A stretch of DNA of 64,000 nucleotides from Marinobacter fonticola (GCF_008122265.1 NZ_CP043042.1:3658001-3722000), one strand, 5' to 3'. Positions 19,001 to 29,317 are shown, numbered from the stretch's first letter. Notes: generated from the sequence alone by a model not told the origin. Translations and numbers: made by a program.

Positions 19001-20412
19001 GCGTCAAGCGTCTGTGCGTTAAGGGCGCGCCGGAAATCCTGCTGGAACGCTGCAACCGCTGGCATCGTCCCGACGGACGGATCGTAAACCTGGATAAAGA
19101 AAACCGGGCGCGTCTGACCGAACTCTCCCACTCGCTGGCGAGCCGCGGCTATCGGGTCCTCGCGGTGGCCGAACGGCCAGCGCGCAGCGACACCCTGAAC
19201 CGGGACAAGGTTAGCCGCCTGGTCTTTCGCGGTTTCCTGGCCCTGGCCGATCCAGTCAGACCCGCCGCCCAGGATGCGGTAGCGAAGCTGATGGCGGCTG
19301 GCATCCGGGTTTCCATTATTACCGGCGACCATCCGGTCACTGCTGCAGCCATTGCCGAAGAGCTGGGCATCAACGGTACCGAAAAGGTCGTGACCGGCGC
19401 CGACATCGACGCCATGAATGACGATGCCCTCAAAGAGAGCGCCCGCAAGGCCAGTGTATTTGCCCGCGTCACACCGGAACAAAAGGCACGCATCGTCACC
19501 GCTTTGCAACACGCCGGCGAAGTAGTGGGAATGACCGGCGATGGCGCCAACGACGCTGCAGCCTTGCGCCTGGCGGAAGTGGGTATCGCCCTCGGCGAGA
19601 ACTGCTCTGTCGTGGCCCAGCAGGCGGCGGATTTACAAGTGGTGGATGGCCGCATTGAAACCATTGTCAGTGCCGTGCTCGAAGGCCGGGCACTGTGGAC
19701 CTCGGTACGGGACGCCGTGAGCCTCTTGGTCGGCGGCAACCTGGGTGAAATCGGCTTCACCCTGGTGGCGGGGCTGCTTGAAGGACGCTCACCCCTCAAC
19801 GCTCGTCAGTTGATCCTGATCAACGTGCTCACCGACACGGTGCCCGCGTTGGCGGTCGCGCTGGGCGAGCCTACGGACTTGCAGGCCAAACAGCTGATGA
19901 GTGAAGGTCCGGAAGCGTCGTTGGGGGATGCGCTGACCCGCGAAATCCACTGGCGCTCCGGCCTGACCGGCGGCATCACCACGGCGGTCTGGGCGCTGGA
20001 TCGTAAACTTTGGGGACCCGAACACGCCTCCACCGTGGCCATGCTGACCTTGATCGGTACCCAACTGAGCCAAACCGTACTGGTCGGCAAGGGATCCCGC
20101 CAGGTCAATTTGGCCGCGGCCGGAGCCTTTGCCGGTCTCTGCGCATTGGTGGAAACACCGGGGCTCAACCGCTTCTTCGGTTGTCGCCGCCCCGGCATTA
20201 CAGGCTGGATGACGGTCGCCGGTTCGCTGGGTGTCTCTTTCGCGGGTGCCTGGTTTCTGCCGAGGCTGCAGGAAACATCGAAGGAAGTTCAATCGGAATG
20301 GAGCGGCAAACTACGCCGTTGGCTCACCCGTTCCGAGCGCGAGGAGCAACCACGCCAGGCTGCACTACCCGAAAAAATCGAAGCGGCTCAGTCGTCGTCT
20401 TCGCGGTCGTGA
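16018..20412 (+). CDS. Tandem P-type ATPase: degenerate N-terminal unit fused to an active unit
   Basis: A 1464-residue membrane protein. The C-terminal half is an intact P-type ATPase: TGES about 740-743 (actuator), PEGLP about 852 in the membrane, the phosphorylated Asp895 in DKTGTLT, KGAPE, and the hinge GDGAND about 1174-1179. The N-terminal half looks like a second, decayed ATPase: LARKDTLLFNPEVLQLLDRVDRIVLDADIA lines up with the DKTGT region, keeping an Asp (337) but losing KTGT, and IGQPALLRGADIAVGI (about 472) lines up with the hinge but loses GDGxND. Mycobacterial CtpI-like pumps are the nearest remembered analogue. AAGGG precedes ATG 16018. The transported ion is unknown. Confidence 0.8.
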   Translation: MPSLPRIRVPALAPLLRQALGQVRQVTEHGPWLLIELRDKAGEDSKLLESLESALARAGGCKLARYIPEFERLVVLRDDEDSFDRQDALAIIEKQERRHGWAHRFYATKTQFPGEHAARYRTLLEMGLDIAGFGGGLLVRRVSTRGHRFFTDVLALSILAENTPEIRQPIEHILGGEENTDLALRFVNVISESFSQGGMGSLVDLVHRTQDWQASQERQQSWERLRDRCFDHIEHDASPRFEPLERACPVPAGLIEQHQSASEKWSLAAFSTGMAFTHNLTQSMSTLLSSVPRPALLGRKSFCATLVRDLARKDTLLFNPEVLQLLDRVDRIVLDADIARTTQLTISTRFHTGRIRVPLEVLDALLEQPSVQHGKHTFTWREVRKASGLTERVRKWWQASGQPIESLRLVRRNGRTCAAVLVHEVVDKTVESIMARIRKLDLKVTVLSAEKDDIDVAVRKYQRRGETLMAIGQPALLRGADIAVGILGEERGWPFGAHLVTDNPLDTLWRLLTAVHLARTVAKQGVELAKIDAFSGLILSLEKVDRRVISRIRLASNLANIISVANGYRLGRRVKAMPENVLRDLTPWHALDTDAVLERLEQRVAANGHEPDAQDDRAAMRLWKLWLEEMSSPLMPVLFSGAGLAALTGALGDAIMIGSVISLNGLVGSLQRRRTEKQLEQLAMTTEELYSVERGQETVQVEANQLQPGDIITVEFGDVIPADARLLAAKGLEMDESSLTGESLPVKKNAKPCYSTNLAERTSMLYEGTSVVLGTGQAVVVAVGPSSEARRAHTMVSEASSGVEKRLEHLSEITVPMAAFSGLALLVSGLSRNQPIRDVIGSGISMAVAAVPEGLPIMATLAQLGSAGRLSRQGALARNPRAIEALGRMSVLCADKTGTLTEGRLALKFVAIDNDIVAADDMNERALDVLMVGMLASPEDALNGDAAHFTDRALATAALDHRDEVQKDLERWKRIKDLPFKSERGYHAALFEHDGVKRLCVKGAPEILLERCNRWHRPDGRIVNLDKENRARLTELSHSLASRGYRVLAVAERPARSDTLNRDKVSRLVFRGFLALADPVRPAAQDAVAKLMAAGIRVSIITGDHPVTAAAIAEELGINGTEKVVTGADIDAMNDDALKESARKASVFARVTPEQKARIVTALQHAGEVVGMTGDGANDAAALRLAEVGIALGENCSVVAQQAADLQVVDGRIETIVSAVLEGRALWTSVRDAVSLLVGGNLGEIGFTLVAGLLEGRSPLNARQLILINVLTDTVPALAVALGEPTDLQAKQLMSEGPEASLGDALTREIHWRSGLTGGITTAVWALDRKLWGPEHASTVAMLTLIGTQLSQTVLVGKGSRQVNLAAAGAFAGLCALVETPGLNRFFGCRRPGITGWMTVAGSLGVSFAGAWFLPRLQETSKEVQSEWSGKLRRWLTRSEREEQPRQAALPEKIEAAQSSSSRS

Positions 20413-21506
20413 GTACGGCGAACTTCGTCCAGCGCGCTGGCGGGAATCAGCGCCTGCTCAACCGCGTGCCGGGCCATACCCATCGTGTCTGACGCCAGCA
20501 TCAAATCGCTGCCCGCGTCCTTGACCTCGCGGGCGAGTTCGGCGATGGCTTCTTCACGGCGGGAATCATTGCTGACGTCGCGGATATAGATCCCCAGGAT
20601 GCGGCCCGGATGCTCCTGTAGGACGCGGGTATAGACTTCCGGATCCCGCTGGCCCGAGTCGCCGATCAGGATAAACGGCATATCCTTGTAGAGAGCGAGA
20701 ATCTGGCGAATGGCGTCGAGCTTGTGGTCCTTCGCGCGCCGCGGCATCAAACTTCCCCGCTTCATGCCCCACTCCCGCAGGATAAGGATCGGCCCGTTGG
20801 GAATACGGTGCATGCGAAAAAACTCGACCAAGACCTGGTAGATGCTCCAGGGCGCGCGAGACACATAGAATAGCGGGTTGCCTTGAGCCCCACTGTCGCC
20901 GTTATAGAATGCCTGATACAACGCCGACACACCGGGAAAAACCGCCCGGCTTTCCGCGCCCTGGGCGAACAGTCGCCACATCATCTTCATCGTGTTCGCC
21001 ACACCGGTGTAGACCACCGTGTCGTCGATATCGCTGATTACGCCATAGCGGGCTCGGGACGTAGGCGTGAAAAACTCGCCGGTGGTGGTGGCACGCTCAT
21101 CCCTGGGATTGACCAAAGACAACTCCATGGAGTGCCAGATCACGTCCGACGGCATGGTGGAGAGGTCCATATGCACCCGGAAGAAGCCATGCCGATCGGT
21201 GCGCACGATGGTGTCCGCGTCCTTATAACGCACGCGTACCTGGGCGTCGACAATGGGTTTGCGTAGTAGGCGCCGCAGCAGGTCGATCAAATCCCGGCGC
21301 AGCATATCCTCACGTAACCTGGCGCCGAAACCGGGTTGGTGGAAGACCCGTCCCATGAGAAACAACCGGCTCTGGGAGCCAAATCCTCGGTATGCCTGGA
21401 TAAACAGCCCGCCACGGCCGTTATCACCTTTAACCGGCGCCGCCAGGATATGGAGTCCCTTGCGTAAAGAACGCACGTATTGGCGGTAGCGACGGCGAAG
21501 TGACAT
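20388..21506 (-). CDS. App1-type phosphatidate phosphatase family protein (DUF2183)
   Basis: A 372-residue protein with the DUF2183 catalytic domain: DIDDT (HAD-like nucleophile motif) near residue 168, then YVSRAPWSIYQVLVEFF and LIGDSGQRDPEVY. Yeast App1 dephosphorylates phosphatidic acid; bacterial members are uncharacterised. The N-terminal half is a beta domain with VDAQVRVRYKDADTIVRTDRHGFF. ATG 21506 has GAGGA upstream, and the longer frame to 21608 has no family similarity. Its 3' end overlaps the convergent ATPase gene by 25 bases; both end in low-complexity Ser/Asp-rich tails read from the same bases. Confidence 0.8.
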   Translation of the reverse strand: MSLRRRYRQYVRSLRKGLHILAAPVKGDNGRGGLFIQAYRGFGSQSRLFLMGRVFHQPGFGARLREDMLRRDLIDLLRRLLRKPIVDAQVRVRYKDADTIVRTDRHGFFRVHMDLSTMPSDVIWHSMELSLVNPRDERATTTGEFFTPTSRARYGVISDIDDTVVYTGVANTMKMMWRLFAQGAESRAVFPGVSALYQAFYNGDSGAQGNPLFYVSRAPWSIYQVLVEFFRMHRIPNGPILILREWGMKRGSLMPRRAKDHKLDAIRQILALYKDMPFILIGDSGQRDPEVYTRVLQEHPGRILGIYIRDVSNDSRREEAIAELAREVKDAGSDLMLASDTMGMARHAVEQALIPASALDEVRRTHDREDDD

Positions 21507-21666
21507 TGAATCCTCTGTGAAGGCCCGGCTTAACTTGCTGGTGGCAAGACTATTTATTCTGCAAGCCGACACCGTAAAGCTCAATGACAAATGAGGCAAT
21601 TCCGGCACTAACGGCGCCGCTAGACACGCCTGGATGACATCGCGATGATGTGTCCCGGTTGGGCGA

Positions 21667-22125
21667 CTAGACGTCGTCCATGCTGCGCACCTGGCGGGCC
21701 AAACGCATGGATTCGTTTTCCTCCATGTCCAGCAGCTCTTGCACCAGGTCCGACGCTTCGCGTAATTCGGCCTTGCGCAGCAGTGATTTATAGAGCTCCA
21801 TCAATTCATCGTGGAAGCTGAAAATTTCCCGGGCTATCTCGTCGAAACCCAACTGCGCATAGTGCGTATCGCTCTTACGGCGAGAATCGATAGGCTGGTG
21901 GTTGAAGAAATCGTAAAGGCGGGTCTTCAGCACCTTCGGATCGGCCTGCTTTTCAAATTCGGCCGTAATCCGAGCCAGCTCCGACTCGTGCTCGGACAGG
22001 TAGGTCAGCAAAGCGCTGGCCCGTTCATTCTCGTTGGTCTCGGCCGAATCCTGCAGCGAGCGCGAGAGGTGGGCATGGAGCTGTCGGGCCCAATCGATGA
22101 GATCTTCAAAGGTCTTAATTTCCAT
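21667..22125 (-). CDS. Small acidic helical protein, ferritin-like appearance
   Basis: A 152-residue soluble protein predicted almost entirely helical. Acid/His pairs recur along its helices (SEHESELA, FSFHDELMELY, LLDMEENESMRLA), spaced like metal ligands of ferritin-like four-helix bundles, but no exact ExxH pair of a known diiron family could be assigned. No signal peptide or membrane span. It stands alone, with the start preceded by GGAGG. Function unknown; the ferritin-like idea is a weak inference. Confidence 0.65.
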   Translation of the reverse strand: MEIKTFEDLIDWARQLHAHLSRSLQDSAETNENERASALLTYLSEHESELARITAEFEKQADPKVLKTRLYDFFNHQPIDSRRKSDTHYAQLGFDEIAREIFSFHDELMELYKSLLRKAELREASDLVQELLDMEENESMRLARQVRSMDDV

Positions 22126-22381
22126 TCGCTGGCCTCCTTACCGGATTCAATATTCGCACATCCGACACGTCGCTGACCCTCGCTTGGGATGTCGAACGGG
22201 GCCGCTTGCACGGACAGTAAACGCGAAATTCGTTCGACACGCCTCGTCTCGGTCATCCCTTCAAACCGTCGAATGTGCATCGTTCCTTTACTCATACTGT
22301 AGTTCTTTGGGGAGAGAGACAACAGAAAACCGAAGAACCTGAACGAAAATTAAAGCGCTAAAAACCCGGGGAGGCGGTCAA

Positions 22382-22684
22382 TCAGGAGACGGCGGTGAAT
22401 CGGGGCGGATCGATCCGGGTCGACTTACAGCGCGGACATTTGCCGGGCTTACGAGCCTTACGCCGATCCTCGAAGCGATAGCCACAGGCATTGCACGCGG
22501 CGGGAATCGTCGCCACGCGCCCGGACTTTTTCAGCTCATCCAGATGCGCATAGATGTCTTTTTCCGTCAGGCGCACCCATTTGGAGAGATCGCTGGCATT
22601 GCACTCGACCTCTTCCAGGATGGCAAGAATGTCCTGTCGAATCGTAATCGTACGCTCAGCGGGTACTCTCTCAGGTCCTGTCAT
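22382..22684 (-). CDS. HTH plus zinc-ribbon predicted transcriptional regulator
   Basis: A 100-residue protein. A winged-helix-like N-terminal half (TIRQDILAILEEVECNASDLSKWVRLTEKDIYAHLDELKKSGRV) is followed by a zinc ribbon with paired cysteines CNACGYRF...KCPRCKSTRI. This matches predicted regulators with an HTH fused to a Zn ribbon (COG3357 type), best known from archaea but also found in bacteria. ATG 22684 is preferred over an upstream GTG at 22729; neither has a strong ribosome site. Targets unknown. Confidence 0.7.
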   Translation of the reverse strand: MTGPERVPAERTITIRQDILAILEEVECNASDLSKWVRLTEKDIYAHLDELKKSGRVATIPAACNACGYRFEDRRKARKPGKCPRCKSTRIDPPRFTAVS

Positions 22685-22798
22685 AACCAGTTTAGTTCCA
22701 GCTATCAACACGTCGTCAAAGCCCGGCACGGCTTATCGCACCGGATGGTCGCACTAGTGTGGACGAACTGGCGCCTTGGCCGGACACTCGTGCCCTAG

Positions 22799-22850
22799 GT
22801 GTTAGCAAGCACTACTAGGTGTTAGCAAGCACTAGTTGTTAGGAAGCACC
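22799..22850. repeat. Tandem repeat at the 3' end of a small ABM-fold gene
   Basis: Two copies of GGTGTTAGCAAGCACTA are followed by a third, diverged copy TTGTTAGGAAGCACC that is the coding sequence's own last codons and stop. Period is about 19-20 bases. See the finding on stop-codon-seeded repeats. Confidence 0.8.
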
Positions 22851-23143
22851 ACCCATTCAGGTTCGTCGAACTCCCCGATAGCTCTAATCTCGCAAAACGG
22901 CGCCGCGCTTTTGATGATGTCTGCCACTTCGGGATTATGCTGTCCTTCCATGGCGTCGCGGCTGGCTTTGGTATCCCAGTGGGCGATGGCGATCAACTTT
23001 TTCGGATCGTCTATCTTGCGATGCAGCTCGGTACCACGGGCCCCAGCCGCCTGCTGGATCAAACGGCTGGCCCTGACCCAGGCGTCCGCATAATCCTCCG
23101 CAGTGTAACCATCCTTGATGTGGACTTCGAAAATGTATTTCAT
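22832..23143 (-). CDS. ABM-fold (dimeric alpha/beta barrel) protein
   Basis: A 103-residue ferredoxin-like protein (MKYIFEVHIKDGYTAEDYADAWVRASRLIQQAAGARGTEL..IAHWDTKASRDAM). The fold fits the antibiotic-biosynthesis-monooxygenase/Dabb group, but the IsdG Asn-Trp-His triad is absent, so heme degradation is not implied. GGAG lies six bases before ATG 23143. The last codons are the first unit of a downstream tandem repeat. Function unknown. Confidence 0.7.
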   Translation of the reverse strand: MKYIFEVHIKDGYTAEDYADAWVRASRLIQQAAGARGTELHRKIDDPKKLIAIAHWDTKASRDAMEGQHNPEVADIIKSAAPFCEIRAIGEFDEPEWVVLPNN

Positions 23144-23395
23144 AGTCGGCTCCGTCAACACTTGAACACTGAATAATGCAAACCTGAAACTCTTGTGCTC
23201 ATCGCAAGCCTAACGTGAATGCGGGGTGCCGCGCTAATACCCATGATGGGCCAACCGGGCTTGAAACAGGCGTAAGAATTTCTACCAGCTTGTTTCCGTG
23301 ATGAAACCACAGCAAATTGCCCGTCATTCTGCGAAACTGGGCAACTGTATTTGGCTTTGCGCGGTTCAGGCCGCTCTACTGACACTTAAGGATTT

Positions 23396-24253
23396 ATGAA
23401 GACACCGAAGAGATTGCAGCCCCTAGTCGATGATGGGCTGATTGACGACGTCGTCGCGCAGCTGATGAGCGGCAAAGAAGCGCAAGTCTATGTCGTGCTT
23501 AGTGGCGACCAGCGGCTTTGTGCCAAGGTGTTCAAAGAGGCTAGCAAGCGTAGCTTCAAGCAGGCTGTGCAATATCAGGAGGGCCGTCAGGTTCGTAACA
23601 GCCGCCGCGCCCGCGCCATGTCGAAGAAAACCCGCTACGGCCAGAAGGAGCAGGAAGACGCCTGGCTGAACGCCGAAGTCGACGCGCTATATCGGCTCGC
23701 GGCAGCGGGCGTGCGCGTCCCCAAGCCACACGCATTCGTCGACGGTGTACTGCTGATGGAACTGGTAGCGGACAGCGACGGTGCCGCCGCCCCGCGCCTC
23801 GACGACGTGTCCTTCAGCCCGAAGCAGGCAAGAGACTACCACGACCGCATTGTCAGAGAGGTGGTGCGCATGCTCTGTGCCGGTCTGGTTCATGGCGACC
23901 TATCCGAATTCAATGTACTGGTGGACGAGAACGGGCCCGTCATTATCGACCTGCCCCAAGCCGTCAATGCCGCTGGCAACAACAACGCCGCCCGCATGCT
24001 GGAACGGGACGTGGACAATATGCGCCGCTATTTTGCCCGCTTCGACCCTGAGCTGCTAAAAACCGACTACGGCAAAGAGATCTGGTCCTTGTACGAGAGC
24101 GGCGACCTCTATCCCGATAGCCGACTCACCGGCTGCTTCGAACACGATTCCGCCAGTGCCGACATGGAGGAGCTGATGGCCGTCATTGAGGCCGCGCGGG
24201 AAGAAGAGGCAGAACGTCTGGAACGGGAGCGGTTAAGGGACAGCGAGGACTGA
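23396..24253 (+). CDS. RIO-family serine protein kinase
   Basis: A 285-residue RIO1-type atypical protein kinase. Visible motifs are the ATP-binding SGKEAQVYVV (residues 25-34), the lysine in CAKVFK, the catalytic loop HGDLSEFN and the metal-binding IIDLPQ. Eukaryotic RIO kinases act in ribosome maturation; bacterial targets are unclear. The C-terminal tail is a charged coiled coil (EEEAERLERERLRD). AAGGA precedes the start. It marks the left flank of the accessory region. Confidence 0.9.
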   Translation: MKTPKRLQPLVDDGLIDDVVAQLMSGKEAQVYVVLSGDQRLCAKVFKEASKRSFKQAVQYQEGRQVRNSRRARAMSKKTRYGQKEQEDAWLNAEVDALYRLAAAGVRVPKPHAFVDGVLLMELVADSDGAAAPRLDDVSFSPKQARDYHDRIVREVVRMLCAGLVHGDLSEFNVLVDENGPVIIDLPQAVNAAGNNNAARMLERDVDNMRRYFARFDPELLKTDYGKEIWSLYESGDLYPDSRLTGCFEHDSASADMEELMAVIEAAREEEAERLERERLRDSED

Positions 24254-24332
24254 GGGCCCGGTCCAAGTTTGGAAACCAACAACCTCCCGAACGGGCTCGA
24301 CAGAAGACGAACTGGCGCTAATTAATAGCAAT

Positions 24333-24638
24333 CTACAGGGCAACAACGTCGTGATGGAGGGCGATTGCCTCGTAGCGCACCATAAGCGCCTTTACTGGGT
24401 CGGGAACCACGGCTTGCTCGAAGTTTGGGCCCGCAAACATCTTTACGGCTTCGAGAGATTCGAACCAGAATATGGTTGTGAACTCGACCTCTTCGCCAGC
24501 CTCGCGCCGGAGTAGATTGGTGTCGATATAGCCACTGACACCCTGCGTGACTTTCGGCAGAACAACATCCCGGAAAAGCTCTTCATAGGCCGCAGCATTA
24601 TCCGGGGTGGTCCATCCTTTCCATATTCGAGCAATCAC
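24333..24638 (-). CDS. ABM-fold protein (IARIWKGWT subfamily)
   Basis: A 101-residue protein of the ABM superfamily: IARIWKGWTTPDNAAAYEELF, LPKVTQGVSGYIDTNLLRRE and VEFTTIFWFESLEAVKMFAG are the shared signature segments. The open frame extends to 24734, but that part overlaps rluF and has no similarity. GTG at 24638 has AGGAG eight bases upstream and gives the family's usual length. Role unknown; related proteins are small oxygenases or quinone-binding enzymes. Confidence 0.75.
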   Translation of the reverse strand: MIARIWKGWTTPDNAAAYEELFRDVVLPKVTQGVSGYIDTNLLRREAGEEVEFTTIFWFESLEAVKMFAGPNFEQAVVPDPVKALMVRYEAIALHHDVVAL

Positions 24639-24681
24639 CTCGACGTCTCCTTGCTTGTAAAGTCTTAGGGTGGGCGTCCTT

Positions 24682-25482
24682 TTAGTCGTTACTTTTGGAT
24701 GATGAACCCTGCTTTCGTTTATCCGATCCGGCAATAGACTGATTGATTTCAGCCATTTCTTTCGGCGTCAAATTACGCCATTGCCCAGGCTTTAGGGCAT
24801 CCAATGAAACGCTCATAATACGGGTTCGCTTCAGCCTTGTTACTTCATAACCAAAATGGTCACACATTCTCCGTATCTGGCGATTCATTCCCTGCGTTAG
24901 AATAATTTTAAAGACAAAGCGGCTAAGAACTATCACTTTGCATGGTTTGGTAACGGTATTTAGAATAGGGACGCCCTTCGCCATTAACTCTGCAAACTGC
25001 GCATTCAACGGCTTGTCTACAGTGACAATATATTCCTTTTCATGAGCATTTTCCGCGCGCAGAATTTTATTGACGATATCCCCGTCACTAGTCAGAAAAA
25101 TTAGCCCTTCAGAATCCTTATCCAAACGGCCTATCGGGAAAATGCGTTTTTTATGGCGAATGGCATCAATAATATTGCCTTGCACCTTCGATTCTGTGGT
25201 GCATGTAATACCCACCGGCTTGTGATAAGCGATATAAACCCGATCAGATTTATCAGCGGCTCTATTGCGGATGCGCTTACCTTCCGCCATAACGACATCA
25301 CCAGGCAAGACTTTAGTCCCCAACGCCGGACATTTGCCATTAATGGTCACCAGTCTTTGTTCTATTAATTTGTCTGCCTCACGGCGGGAACAATAGCCTG
25401 ACTCGCTTATAAATTTATTCAAGCGGCGTCCGTCATTCGCGCTAACGTTTCTGCTCTTATGCTTGCCTGCGTTCCTACTCAA
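24682..25482 (-). CDS. 23S rRNA pseudouridine synthase RluF-type
   Basis: A 266-residue enzyme with an N-terminal S4 RNA-binding domain ([24 protein letters not shown]) and the RsuA/RluB/RluF catalytic domain containing the nucleophile in [13 protein letters not shown]. RluF modifies U2604 of 23S rRNA in E. coli. The start appears to be TTG with AGGG seven bases upstream. Base composition is clearly more AT-rich than the flanking RIO kinase gene, suggesting acquisition with the neighbouring mobile region. The C-terminus is Lys/Ser rich. Confidence 0.85.
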   Translation of the reverse strand: MSRNAGKHKSRNVSANDGRRLNKFISESGYCSRREADKLIEQRLVTINGKCPALGTKVLPGDVVMAEGKRIRNRAADKSDRVYIAYHKPVGITCTTESKVQGNIIDAIRHKKRIFPIGRLDKDSEGLIFLTSDGDIVNKILRAENAHEKEYIVTVDKPLNAQFAELMAKGVPILNTVTKPCKVIVLSRFVFKIILTQGMNRQIRRMCDHFGYEVTRLKRTRIMSVSLDALKPGQWRNLTPKEMAEINQSIAGSDKRKQGSSSKSND

Positions 25483-25692
25483 CCAAGTACCCTGTCTATG
25501 CTCTGAACCATGGGAAGCTACTCTGACATAGAGACACGAAGCGGTCCAAGGAAATGAGCAAAAGCGCTGGGGCGAAAGCCTTAAGAAGAAAGGGAAGTCT
25601 TAAAGTCTTAAGGACACCCAACGAAACCATAGCCCCGCCCAACAACTTCTGATACTGTCTATCCATACAGCTACCGAAAGAAGGGAATGCCA

Positions 25693-26670
25693 ATGCCCCG
25701 GGCAAGGAAAGCCCAAGTCGCCGTCGAAGCGACGCCGTACTACCACTGCGTCAGCCGCTGTGTCCGACGCGCCTTTCTCTGTGGCCAGGATCCTCTGACC
25801 GGTCAGGATTTCTCACACCGGAGGGCCTGGATAGAAACCCGCCTGCTCAAACTCGCTACGGTGTTTGCACTGGACGTCTGTGCTTATGCGGTGATGAGTA
25901 ACCATGTCCATCTGGTCCTGCATATCAATCAAGCGGAGGCCGACCAATGGTCCTTGCGGTCAACCATCGAACGATGGCACCACCTGTTCAAGGGCACGAT
26001 CTTCAGTCAACGCTATCTCCAGGGTGAGTCCCTACGAGACATCGAGCAGCAGATATTGGAGGAGCAAGTCGAGATTTGGCGGGCGCGGTTGCAGGACATC
26101 AGTTGGTTCATGCGTTGTCTGAACGAAGACATCGCCCGGCGGGCCAACCTTGAAGATAATTGTACCGGCCGATTCTGGGAAGGTCGTTTCAAATCCCAGG
26201 CCCTGCTTGACGAGCAGGCCCTGGCCGCCTGCCTGGCCTACGTCGATCTCAATCCCATACGCGCCGGCATCGCCAAGATGCCAGAGACGAGCGATTTCAC
26301 ATCAGTCCGAATCCGGGTGCGGCAGTATCTGAACGATACCGATAACCTGCCTGGCCTGTTTCCGTTTGCAGGCTACCCACGACAGGACATGCCGGTGGGC
26401 CTACCCTTCCGGCTGGAGGACTACCTGGAACTAGTCGATTGGACGGGCCGCCAACTCAGGGCCGGCAAAAAAGGCCACATCCCCGAAAACGTACCCCCTA
26501 TCCTGGACCGCCTCGCCATTGAACCCAAACATTGGCTCTACATGAGTCGCAGCTTTGAAAGCCAGTTCAAAGGACTGGTTGGCACAGCGTTCAATCTGAA
26601 GGCGGCCTGTCAGCAATTGGGCTACCGACGGACCGTGGGCCTGGGCCGTTGCCAAATGCTGTTGGGGTAG
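25693..26670 (+). mobile_element. REP-associated tyrosine transposase (RAYT, Y1/IS200-like)
   Basis: A 325-residue Y1 transposase with the HUH metal motif in AYAVMSNHVHLVLHI and the FWEGRFKSQALLDEQALAACLAYVDLNPIRAGI block typical of RAYT proteins, which mobilise or maintain REP-type palindromes. ATG 25693 has AAGGGA six bases upstream; the ATG two codons earlier is too close. The C-terminal part carries an extra helical region (MSRSFESQFKGLVGTAFNLK). Downstream lie several copies of GTGGGTGTCCTTTTAAG-type repeats that may be its substrates. Confidence 0.85.
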
Positions 26671-27378
26671 CCCCGCTCAACCTACCTTCCTTCGCATCCA
26701 ATACCTGCTCTCCTCGAGCGGCGGCAGCCGCCTTTTGTTCAGAAAGCCGCATTGCTTGGTTGAATAGCCCTACAAGACGCAAAGCCGTGACGATTCTCCA
26801 TTTCGCCGGGTCAAACCGGAAAGTTAAGGCAAATTTTGCTGTAAAGACTGAGCGAGGCCTCCGGCTTAGAGTGGGTGTCCTTTTAAGAAGGGTGTCCTTT
26901 TAAGTAAATACGCGAATCTCCACTGCTTGCTCCTGGGTCAACATAGATGCGGCTCAAAAAAAGCCGCTATTGTCGCCCAGGGGGCCAGTTTTACTTCGAC
27001 GTCAGGGGTCATTTTTACATCGGCGGTGACAGCCAAACAGGAAGTAGCGCTGATTCTTCATTTCGCTGGGCCAAACTGGAGAGTTTGGGCGGGATGTGTG
27101 CGCGGTCTTGGAGCGGGCGCCCTTTTAAGTACTTTTAAGCACGGTCTTTATCTTTTTAAGTACTTTTAAGTATTTAAGTAAAACCTTTAAGCAGGACTCT
27201 AGTTTTCTAATTAGACAGGGCTAATAATTTGCGCTATCAATTCACATTACGGCAGTAAGTTGGGTTTTTTATAAGGTTCTGAAGCCAAGCTGTCTCCCTC
27301 CTTTCGTTTGTACCCTCCTTCGCTACCTGCATTTAAGAGCTTCTTATTACTAGGTTATACTTATACGGAGACAAAATA
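26671..27378. repeat. Non-coding repeat field downstream of the RAYT gene
   Basis: No gene is seen in 708 bases. Two diverged copies of a block of about 80-100 bases start GATTCTCCATTTCGCCGGGT (26790) and GATTCTTCATTTCGCTGGGC (27052) and end at GTGGGTGTCCTTTTAAG (26871-26887) and GCGGGCGCCCTTTTAAG (27113-27129). A short extra copy is at 26891-26904. Bases 27122-27195 are reiterated CTTTTAAGTA. Further copies of the end motif occur at 24668-24685, 28141-28157 and 28181-28197, all in the same orientation. Confidence 0.7.
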
Positions 27379-28807
<1,429 letters not shown>

Positions 28808-28814
28808 TTTATCG

Positions 28815-28841
28815 GATTGACACCACAGTCACTTGTTAAAT
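28815..28841 (-). repeat. Truncated attC site of cassette 4
   Basis: The core GTTAAAT (28835-28841, + strand) overlaps the stop codon of the cassette 4 gene and is the exact complement of the ATTTAAC that starts this cassette at 29236. Only one arm of the site is left; the other is lost to the IS110 remnant. The left limit is approximate. Confidence 0.65.
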
Positions 28842-29201
28842 TATTGATATGATTGAACCATATAACATTAAAGCTACCACGAACAGGCTTAGTATTCCGA
28901 AATAAAGGAGAGGCGTTTTCATCTTCTTGAGCTGAAGTTCCGCGTACGCATGCTCAATCATTTGACGCCTAGTCTTCTGCGAGTTTTCTCTCAGCGCCAA
29001 AAGCTCGGCTGGGAAGTGGTGCGCGCCCAAATCAATGGCTCGAAATGAGATGTATATCGAGATCACGCTAGCAACGAGGGCTATGTAGTCATTGCTTATA
29101 CCAGCGCAACCAACTGCCAGTCCAAACGCGAGAGTGCCCACTACCACCTCGAGATGCATCTCCCAGTTTCGCAATTTCTTCACGAGTTGCTCTCGATCCA
29201 C
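28836..29201 (-). CDS. Integron cassette 4: small membrane protein
   Basis: A 121-residue protein with two hydrophobic segments in the N-terminal half (about residues 18-55) and one at the C-terminus (about 96-119), split by a charged amphipathic helix (LLALRENSQKTRRQMIEHAYAELQLKKMK). Not recognised. Its stop codon lies inside the attC core, the usual compact cassette layout. It is read away from the integrase like the other cassette genes. Confidence 0.7.
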   Translation of the reverse strand: MDREQLVKKLRNWEMHLEVVVGTLAFGLAVGCAGISNDYIALVASVISIYISFRAIDLGAHHFPAELLALRENSQKTRRQMIEHAYAELQLKKMKTPLLYFGILSLFVVALMLYGSIISII

Positions 29202-29235
29202 ACTCTACCCCTCAAGCAAGAATCTGTTGCCGACA

Positions 29236-29316
29236 ATTTAACGCTTGAGTTGAGGGGCGTTTGTGGAGCACGCGCAGCGTGCGGAAAAAACGTCCCTCTC
29301 CAACGATTTGTTGGGC
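29236..29316 (-). repeat. attC site between cassettes 3 and 4
   Basis: 81 bases bounded by perfect core sites ATTTAAC (29236-29242) and GTTGGGC (29310-29316), matching RYYYAAC and GTTRRRY. The arms pair as an imperfect hairpin: TTGAGGGGCGTTT with AAACGTCCCTCTCCAA, leaving unpaired bases as expected for single-stranded attC recombination. A small central hairpin (GCACGC/GCGTGC) caps it. Confidence 0.88.
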
Positions 29317-29317
29317 G

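Noticed and set aside
25496..25705. Open frame of 69 codons on the minus strand before the RAYT gene
   Set aside because: No ribosome site or similarity; probably the upstream flank of the element.
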